64,000 bases of DNA, from NCBI GenBank assembly GCA_037074705.1, contig JAYJMR010000025.1, forward strand, positions 124,001 through 188,000, read 5' to 3'. Origin of the DNA: Zhengitettix transpicula. Its lineage: Eukaryota; Arthropoda; Insecta; Orthoptera; Tetrigidae. Below, piece after piece: positions 51,499 to 61,362 of the stretch; within the stretch, counting starts at the first letter, position 1; the number at the start of each line of letters is the position of its first letter. Below the pieces are notes generated by a model. The model worked only from the letters and a program-made list of their open reading frames with translations. It did no database searches and was not told the origin of the DNA. Made by a program: the position numbers and the translations under genes.

Positions 51499-53940
51499 CT
51501 TACAAAGGAAAATATTAATATTTAAAAAAATTTAACGCTTGCAAGAATATGTTTAAATAAAGTGGCATTTTCATACGCGTTCATGGTTATGGCACTAATA
51601 AGTAATGATTTTATACTGAAATTCATTATTTTTATTTTCGATTATTTTGACAATGGTATACGTTTTGATGCCAGAAGAAAACATTTCGAATGTAAATTTT
51701 AATATTTTAAAAAAAATTAAATGCGTGCTAAAATATGTTTAAAAAAAGTAGCGTTTTCATTGCTATCCGTGGTAATGGTACCAATAGGGGTATGTTTTGT
51801 ATTAAAATTTTATACTAAAATTTTATTGTTATTCTTCGACTATTATTCAAATTGATATACGTCTTAATTCTAAAAGTACACCTTACAAAGGAAAATTTTA
51901 ATATTTAAAAAAAATTTAATGCTTGCAAGAATATGTTTAAATAAAGTGGCATTTTCATACGCGTTCATGGTTATGGCACCAATGGGTAATGATTTTATAC
52001 TGAAATTAATTATTTTTATTTTCGATTATTTAAGCAATGGTATACGTCTTGATGCCAGGAGAAAACCTTTCGAGTGTAAATTTTAATATTTTAAAAAGAA
52101 TTAAATGCGCGCTAAAATATGTTAAAAAAAAGTAGCGTTTTCATTGCTGTCCAAGGTAATGGTAACAATACGGGTACATTTTATACTTAAATTTTATACT
52201 AAAATTTTATTATTATTTTTCGACTATTATTCACATCGGTATATGTCTTAATCCTAGAAGTACACTTTACAAAGGAAAATTTTAATATTTAAAAAAAATT
52301 TAATGCTTACTAGAATATGTTTAAATAAAGTGGCATTTTCATACGCGTTTATGGTTATGGCACCAGTAAGTAATGATTTTATACTGATATTAATATTTTT
52401 ATTTTCGAGTATTTTGACAATGGTATAAGTCTTGATGCCAGAAGAAAACATTTCGAATGTAAATTTTAATATTTTAAAAAAAAATTAAATGCGTGCTAAA
52501 ATATGTTTAAAAAAAGTGGCGTTTTCATTGATATCCGTGGTAATGGTACCAATAGGGGTAGGTTTCGTACTAAAATTTTATACTAAAATTTTTTTGTTAT
52601 TCTTCGACTATTATTCAAATTGATATACGTCTTAATTCTAAAAGTACACCTTATAAAGGAAAATTTTAATATTTTAAAAAAATTAATGCTTGCTAGAATA
52701 TGTTTAAATAAAGTGGCATTTTCATACTCGTTCATGGTTATTGCACCAATGGGTAATGATTTTATACTGAAATTAATTACTTTTATTTTCGATTATTTAA
52801 GCAATGGTATACGTCTTGATGCCAGGAGAAAACCTTTCGAGTGTAAATTTTAATATTTTAAAAAGAATTAAATGCGCGCTAAAATATGTTAAAAAAAAGT
52901 AGCGTTTTCATTGCTGTCCAAGGTAATGGTACCAATACGGGTACATTTTATACTTAAATTTTATACTAAAATTTTATTATTATTTTTCGACTATTATTCA
53001 CATCGGTATATGTCTTAATCCTAGAAGTACACCTTACAAAGGAAAATTTTAATATTTAAAAAAAATTTAATGCTTGCAAGAATATGTTTAAATAAAGTGG
53101 CATTTTCATACGCGTTCATGGTTATGGCACCAATAAGTATTGATTTTATACTGAAATTCATTATTTTTATTTTCGATTATTTTGACAATGGTATACGTTT
53201 TGATGCCAGAAGAAAACATTTCGATTGTAAATTTTAATATTTTAAAAAAAATTAAATGCGCGCTAAAATATGTTTAAAAAAAGTAGCGTTTTCATTGCTA
53301 TCCGTGGTAACGGTACCAATAGGCGAAGTTTTTAAACTTAAATTTTATACTAAAATTTTATTATATTTTTTCGACTATTATTCACATCGGTATACGTCTT
53401 AATCCTAGGAGTAAACCTTACAAAGGAAAATTTTAATATTTAAAAAAAATTTAATGCTTGCTAGAATATGTTAAAATAAAGTGGCATTTTCATACGTGAT
53501 CATGGTTATGGGACCAATAAGTAATGATTTTATACTGAAATTAATTATTTTTATTTTCGATTTTTTTGACAGTGGTATACGTCTTGATGCCAGAAGAAAA
53601 CCATTCGAGTGTAAATTTAAATATTTAAAAAAATATTAAATGCGTTCTAAAATATGTTTAAAAAAAGTAGCGTTTTCATTGCTGTAGGTGGTAATGGTAC
53701 CAATAGGGGTAAGTTTTATACTAAAATTTTATACTAAAATTTTATTATTATTTTTCCACTATTATTCACATTGATATACGTCTTAAATCTAAATGTACAC
53801 CTTACAAAGGAAAATATTAATATTTAAAAAAAATTTAACGCTTGCAAGAATATGTTTAAATAAAGTGGCATTTACATACGCGTTAATGGTTATGGCACCA
53901 ATAAGTAATGATTTTATAATGAAATTCATTATTTTTATTT
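51499..53940 (-). repeat. Dimer array with 1533 and 767 bp offsets
   Basis: The half-A variant GGGTACATTTTATAC recurs at 50641, 52174 and 52941, giving 1533 and 767 bp (four and two dimers). ACTTTACAAA at 50731 and 52264 confirms the first offset. Single private changes include GTAACAATACGG near 52162, TTCGAGTATTTTG near 52406 and CTGTAGGTGG near 53683. No other element is seen. Confidence 0.8.
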
Positions 53941-55210
53941 TCGATTTTTTTGACAATGGTATACGTCTTGATGCCAGAAGAAAACCTTTCGAGTGAAAAT
54001 TTTAATATTTTAAAAAAAATTAAATGCGCGCTAAAATATGTTTAAAAAAAGTAGCGTTTTCATTGCTATCCGTGGTAATGGTACCAATAGGGGAAGTTTT
54101 TATACTTAAATTTTATACTAAAATTTTATTATTATTTTTCGACTATTATTAACATCGGTATACGTCTTAATCCTAGAAGTAAACCTTACAAAGGAAAATT
54201 TTAATATTTAAAAAAAATTTAATGCTTGATAGAATATGTTAAAATAAAGTGGCATTTTCATACGTGATCATGGTTATGGGACCAATAAGTAATGATTTTA
54301 TACTGAAATTAATTATTTTTATTTTCGATTTTTTTGACAGTGGTATACGTCTTGATGCCAGAAGAAAACCTTTCGAGTGTAAATTTTAATATTTAAAAAA
54401 AAATTAAATGCGTGCTAAAATATGTTTAAAAAAAGTAGCGTTTTCATTGCTGTCCGTGGTAATGGGGGTAAGTTTTATACTAAAATTTTATACTAAAATT
54501 TTATTATTATTTTTCGACTATTATTCACATCGATATACGACTTAAATCTAAAAGTACACCTTACAAAGGAAAATTTTAATATTTAAAAAAAATTTAATGC
54601 TTGCAAGAATATGTTTAAATAAAGTGGCATTTTCATACGCGTTCATGGTTATGGCACCAATAAGTAATGATTTTATACTGAAATTCATTATTTTTATTTT
54701 CGATTATTTTGACAATGGTATACGTTTTGATGCCAGAAGAAAACATTTCGAATGTAAATTTTAATATTTTAAAAAAAATTAAATGCGCGCTAAAATATGT
54801 TTAAAAAAAGTAGCGTTTTCATTGCTATCCGTGGTAATGGTATCAATAGGGGAAATTTTTATACTTAAATTTTATACTAAAATTTTATTATTATTTTTCG
54901 ACTATTATTCACATCGATATACGTCTTAAATCTAAATGTACACCTTACAAAGGAAAATATTAATATTTAAAAAAAATTTAACGCTTGAAAGAATATGTTT
55001 AAATAAAGTGGCTTTTTCATACGCGTTCATGGTTATGGCACCAATAAGTAATGATTTTATACTGAAATTCATTATTTTTATTTTCGATTATTTTGACAAT
55101 GGTATACGTTTTGATGCCAGAAGAAAACATTTCGAATGTAAATTTTAATATTTTAAAAAAAAATTAAATGCGTGCTAAAATATGTTTAAAAAAAGTAGCG
55201 TTTTCATTGC
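53940..55210 (-). repeat. Duplicated block, 3066 bp offset (copy 1; copy 2 at 57006-58276)
   Basis: GAGTGAAAATTTT lies at 53991 and 57057. The 9 bp loss AATGGGGGTAAG lies at 54461 and 57527. CAATAGGGGAAATTTTT follows near 54846 and 57911. All three share an offset of about 3066 bp (eight dimers). The copies part near 55210/58276, where one reads CTATCAGTGG and the other CTATCCGTGG. Confidence 0.84.
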
Positions 55211-57005
55211 TATCAGTGGTAATAGTACCAATAGGGGTAAGTTTTATACTAAAATTTTATACTAAAATTTTATTATCATTTTTCGACTATTATTCACATC
55301 GATATACGTCTTAAATCTAAAAGTACACCTTACAAAAGGAAATTTTAATATTTAAAAAAAATTTAATGCTTGCAAGAATATGTTTAAATAAAGTTGCATT
55401 TTCATACGCGTTCATGATTATGGCACCAATAAGTAATGATTTTATACTGAAATTCATTATTTTTATTTTCGATTATTTTGACAATGGAATACGTTTTGAT
55501 GCCTGAAGAAAACATTTCGAATGTAAATTTTAATATTTTAAAAAAAAATTTAATGCGTGCCAAAAATATATTTAAAAAAAGTAGCGTTTTCATTGCTATC
55601 CGTGGTAATGGTACCAATAGGGGTAGGTTTTGTACTAAAATTTTATACTAAAATTTTATTGTTATACTTCGACTATTATCCAAATCGATATACGTCATAA
55701 TTCTAAAAGTACACCTTATAAAGGAAAATTTTAATATTTATAAAAAATTAATGCTTGCTAGAATATGTTTAAATAAAGTGGCATTTTCATACGCGTTCAT
55801 GGTTATGGCACCAATGGGTAATGATTTTATACTGAAATTAATTATTTTTATTTTCAATTATTTAAGCAATGGTATACGTCTTGATGCCAGGAGAAAACCT
55901 TTCGAGTGTAAATTTTAATATTTTAAAAAGAAATAAATGCGCTCTAAAATATGTTAAAAAAAAGTAGCGTTTTCATTGCTATCCGTGGTAATGGTACCAA
56001 TAGGGGTAGATTTTATACTTAAATTTTATACTAAAATTTTATTATTATTTTTCGACTATTATTCACATCGGTATATGACTTAATCCTAGAAGTACACCTT
56101 ACAAAGGAAAATTTTAATATTTAAAAAAAATTTAATGCTTGCTAGAATATGTTTAAATAAAGTGACTTTTTCATACGCGTTTATGGTTATGGCACCAGTA
56201 AGTAATGATTTTATACTGATATTAATATTTTTATTTTCGATTATTTTGACAATTGTATAAGTCTTGATGCCAGAAGAAAACCTTTCGAGTGTAAATTTTA
56301 ATATTTTAAAAAGAATTAAATGCGCTCTAAAATATGTTAAAAAAAAGTAGCGTTTTCATTGCTGTCCAAGGTAATAGTACAAATAGGGGTAAGTTTTATA
56401 CCAAAATTTTATACTAAAATTTTATTATCATTTTTCGACTATTATTCACATCGATATACGTCTTAAATCTAAAAGTACACCTTACAAAAGGAAATTTTAA
56501 TATTTAAAAAAAATTTAATGCTTGCAAGAATATGTTTAAATAAAGTTGCATTTTCATACGCGTTCATGATTATGGCACCAATAAGTAATGATTTTATACT
56601 GAAATTCATTATTTTTATTTTCGATTATTTTGACAATGGTATACGTTTTGATGCCTGAAGAAAACATTTCGAATGTAAATTTTAATATTTTAAAAAAAAA
56701 TTTAATGCGTGCCAAAAATATATTTAAAAAAAGTAGCGTTTTCATTGCTGTCCAACGTAATGGTACCAATACGGGTAGATTTTATACTTAAATTTTATAC
56801 TAAAATTTTATTATTATTTTTCGACTATTATTCACATCGGTATATGTCTTAATCCTAGAAGTACACCTTACAAAGGAAAATTTTAATATTTAAAAAAAAT
56901 TTAATGCTTGCTAGAATATGTTAAAATAAAGGGGCATTTTCATACGTGATCATGGTTATGGGACCAATAAGTAATGATTTTATACTGAAATTAATTATTT
57001 TTATT
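55211..57005 (-). repeat. Dimer array with repeated inverted partners of left 20.1-20.5 kb
   Basis: TATTATCATTTTTCG at about 55271 and 56423 (1152 bp, three dimers) and GATGCCTGAAG near 55499 and 56651 mark two copies of the variant dimer seen at 47.7 kb. The local match covers little more than one dimer, then the copies diverge near 55590 and 56742. No unique sequence is present. Confidence 0.8.
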
Positions 57006-58276
57006 TTCGATTTTTTTGACAATGGTATACGTCTTGATGCCAGAAGAAAACCTTTCGAGTGAAAATTTTAATATTTTAAAAAAAATTAAATGCGCGCTAA
57101 AATATGTTTAAAAAAAGTAGCGTTTTCATTGCTATCCGTGGTAATGGTACCAATAGGGGAAGTTTTTATACTTAAATTTTATACTAAAATTTTATTATTA
57201 TTTTTCGACTATTATTCACATCGGTATACGTCTTAATCCTTGAAGTAAACCTTACAAAGGAAAATTTTAATATTTAAAAAAAATTTAATGCTTGCTAGAA
57301 TATGTTAAAATAAAGTGGCATTTTCATACGTGATCATGGTTATGGGACCAATAAGTAATGATTTTATACTGAAATTAATTATTTTTATTTTCGATTTTTT
57401 TGACAGTGGTATACGTCTTGATGCCAGAAGAAAACCTTTCGAGTGTAAATTTTAATATTTTAAAAAAAATTAAATGCGTGCTAAAATATGTTTAAAAAAA
57501 GTAGCGTTTTCATTGCTGTCCGTGGTAATGGGGGTAAGTTTTATACTAAAATTTTATACTAAAATTTTATTATTATTTTTCGACTATTATTCACATCGAT
57601 ATACGACTTAAATCTAAAAGTACACCTTACAAAGGAAAATTTTAATATTTAAAAAAAATTTAATGCTTGCAAGAATATGTTTAAATAAAGTGGCATTTTC
57701 ATACGCGTTCATGGTAATGGCACCAATAAGTATTGATTTTATACTGAAATTCATTATTTTTATTTTCGATTATTTTTACAATCGTATACGTTTTGATGCC
57801 AGAAAAAAACATTTCGAATGTAAATTTTAATATTTTAAAAAAAATTAAATGCGCGCTAAAATATGTTTAAAAAAAGTAGCGTTTTCATTGCTATCCGTGG
57901 TAATGGTACCAATAGGGGAAATTTTTATACTTAAATTTTATACTAAAATTTTATTATTATTTTTCGACTATTATTCACATCGATATACGTCTTAAATCTA
58001 AATGTACACCTTACAAAGGAAAATATTAATATTTAAAAAAAATTTAACGCTTGCAAGAATATGTTTAAATAAAGTGGCATTTTCATACGCGTTCATGGTT
58101 ATGGCACCAATAAGTAATGATTTTATACTGAAATTCATTATTTTTATTTTCGATTATTTTGACAATGGTATACGTTTTGATGCCAGAAGAAAACATTTCG
58201 AATGTAAATTTTAATATTTTAAAAAAAAATTAAATGCGTGCTAAAATATGTTTAAAAAAAGTAGCGTTTTCATTGC
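57006..58276 (-). repeat. Duplicated block, copy 2 of 53940-55210
   Basis: Carries the same markers as copy 1 at a 3066 bp offset, including the 9 bp loss at 57527. Private changes are CATGGTAATGGC near 57712, CAATCGTATACG near 57780 and GCCAGAAAAAAAC near 57798, all single-base differences from the common form. Confidence 0.84.
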
Positions 58277-60970
58277 TATCCGTGGTAATAGTACAAATAG
58301 GGGTAGGTTTTGTACTAAAATTTTATACTAAAATTTTATTGTTATTCTTCGACTATTATTCAAATTGATATACGTCTTAATTCGAAAAGTACACCTTACA
58401 AAGGAAAATTTTAATATTTAAAAAAATTTAATGCTTGCAAGAATATGTTTAAATAAAGTGGCATTTTCATACGCGTTCATGGTTATGGCACCAATAAGTA
58501 ATGATTTTATACTGAAATTCATTATTTTTATTTTCGATTATTTTGACAATGGTATACGTTTTGATGCCAGAAGAAAATATTTCGAATGTATATTTTAATA
58601 TTTTAAAAAAAAATTAAATGCGTGCTAAAATATGTTTAAAAAAAGGAGCGTTTTCATTGCTATCCGTGGTAATGGTACCAATAGGGGTAGGTTTAGTACT
58701 AAAATTTTATACTAAAATTTTTTTGTTATTCTTCGACTATTATTCAAATTGATATACGTCTTAATTCTAAAAGTACACCTTATAAAGGAAAATTTAAATA
58801 TTTAAAAAAAATTTAATGCTTGCTAGAATATGTTTAAATAAAGTGGCATTTTCATACGCGTTCAAGGATATGGCACCAGTAAGTAATGATTTTATACTGA
58901 AATTAATATTTTTATTTTCGATTATTTTGACAATGGTATAAGTCTTGATGCCAGAAGAAAACCTTTCGAGTGTTAATTTTAATATTTTAAATAAATTAAA
59001 TGCGTGCTAAAATATGTTTAAAAAAAGTAGCGTTTTCATTGCTGTCCGTGGTCATGGTACCAATAGGGGTAAATTTTATACTAAAATTTTATTATTATTT
59101 TTCGACTATTATTCACATCGGTATACGTCTTAATCCTAGAAGTAAACCTTACAAAGGAAAATTTCAAAATTTAAAAAAAATTTAATGCTTGCAAGAATAT
59201 GTTTAAATAAAGTGGCATTTTCATACGCGTTCATGGTTATGGCACCAATAAGTATTGATTTTATACTGAAATTCATTATTTTAGTTTTCGATTATTTTTA
59301 CAATGGTATACGTTTTGATGCCAGAAGAAAACCTTTCGAGAGTTAATTTTAATATTTTAAATAAATTAAATGCGTGCTAAAATATGTTTAAAAAAAGTAG
59401 CGTTTTCATTGCTATCCGTGGTAATGGTACCAATAGGGGTAGGTTTTGTACTAAAATTTTATACTAAAATTTTTTTGTTATTCTTCGACTATTATTCAAA
59501 TTGATATACGTCTTAATTCTAAAAGTACACCTTACAAAGGAAAATTTTAATATTTAAAAAAAATTTAATACTTGCAAGAATATGTTAAAATAAAGTGGCA
59601 TTTTCATACGTGATCATGGTTATGGGACCAATAAGTAATGATTTTATACTGAAATTAATTATTTTTATTTTCGATTTTTTTGACAATGGTATACGTCTTG
59701 ATGCCAGAAGAAAACCTTTCGAGTGTAAATTTTAATATTTTAAAAAGAATTAAATGCGCGCTAAAATATGTTAAAAAAAAGTAGCGTTTTCATTGCTGTC
59801 CAAGGTAATGGTACCAATACGGGTAGATTTTATACTTAAATTTTATACTAAAATTTTATTATTATTTTTCGACTATTATTCACATCGGTATATGTCTTAA
59901 TCCTAGAAGTACACCTTACAAAGGAAAATTTTAATATTTAAAAAAAAATTTAATGCTTGCAAGAATATGTTTAAATAAAGTGGCATTTTCATACGCGTTT
60001 ATGGTTATGGCACCAGTAAGTAATGATTTTATACTAATATTAATATTTTTATTTTCGATTATTTTGACAATGGTATAAGTCTTGATGCCAGAAGAAAACC
60101 TTTCGAGTGTAAATTTTAATATTTTTAAAAAAATTAAATGCGTTCTAAAATATGTTTAAAAAAGTAGCGTTTTCATTGCTTTCCAAGGTAATGGTACCAA
60201 TACGGATGGATTTTATACTTAAATTTTATACTAAAATTTTATTATTATTTTTCGACTATTATTCACATCGATATACGTCTTAAATCTAAATGTACACCTT
60301 GCAAAGGAAAATATTAATATTTAAAAAAAATTTAACGCTTGCAAGAATATGTTTAAATAAAGTGGCATTTTCATACGCGTTCATGGTTATGGCACCAATA
60401 AGTATTGATTTTATACTGAAATTCATTATTTTTATTTTCGATTATTTTTACAATGGTATACGTTTTGATGCCAGAAGAAAACATTTCGAATGTAAATTTT
60501 AATATTTTAAAAAAAATTAAATGCGCGCTAAAATATGTTTAAAAAAAGTAGCGTTTTCATTGCTATCCGTGGTAATGGTACCAATAGGGGAAGTTTTTAT
60601 ACTTAAATTTTATACTAAAATTTTATTATTATTTTTAGACTATTATTCACATCGGTATACGTCTTAAATCTAAATGTACACCTTACAAAGGAAAATATTA
60701 ATATTTAAAAAAAATTTAACGCTTGCAAGAATATGTTTAAATAAAGTGGCATTTTCATACGCGTTCATGGTTATGGCACCAATAAGTAATGATTTTATAC
60801 TGAAATTCATTATTTTTATTTTCTATTATTTTGACAATGGTATACGTTTTGATGCCAGAAGAAAACATTTCGAATGTAAATTTTAATATTTTAAAAAAAA
60901 ATTAAATTCGTGCTAAAATATGTTTAAAAAAAGTAGCGTTTTCATTGCTATAAGTGGTAATGGTACCAAT
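58277..60970 (-). repeat. Dimer array leading to the mirrored contracted unit
   Basis: Ordinary inverted dimers. 60290-60502 pairs with about 5156-5368 on the left arm and 60674-60886 with 4772-4984; paired positions sum to 65658. Local oddities are GTTCAAGGATATGGC near 58860, TTTAGTTTTCG near 59280 and TACGGATGG near 60202. A variant ATTTTTTTGTTATTC recurs near 58715 and 59470. No gene or other element is seen. Confidence 0.82.
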
Positions 60971-61204
60971 AGGGGTAGGTTTTGTACTAAAATTTTATAC
61001 TAAATTTTTTTTGTTATTCTTCTACTATTATTCAAACTAATATTAATATTTTTATTTTCGATTATTTTGACAATGGTATAAGTCTTGATGCCAGAAGAAA
61101 ACCTTTCGAGTGTTAATTTTAATATTTTAAATAAATTAAATGCGTGCTAAAATATGTTTAAAAAAAGTAGCGTTTTCATTGCTGTCCGTGGTAATGGTAC
61201 CAAT
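60971..61204 (-). repeat. Contracted dimer of 234 bp, mirror of 4454-4687
   Basis: Between the ends of two half A copies (ACCAAT ending at 60970 and CAAT ending at 61204) there are 234 bp instead of about 384. The internal join ACTATTATTCAAACTAATAT near 61024 is the reverse complement of the left join, with one nearby base difference (CGAAAATAAAA against CGAAAAAAAAA). Start and end positions both sum with those of the left unit to 65658. Confidence 0.9.
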
Positions 61205-61362
61205 AGGGGTAAGTTTTATACTAAAATTTTATACTAAAATTTTATTATTATTTTTCGACTATTATTCACATCGATATACGTCTTAAATCTAAATGTACAC
61301 CTTGCAAAGGAAAATATTAATATTTAAAAAAAATTTAACGCTTGCAAGAATATGTTTAAATA

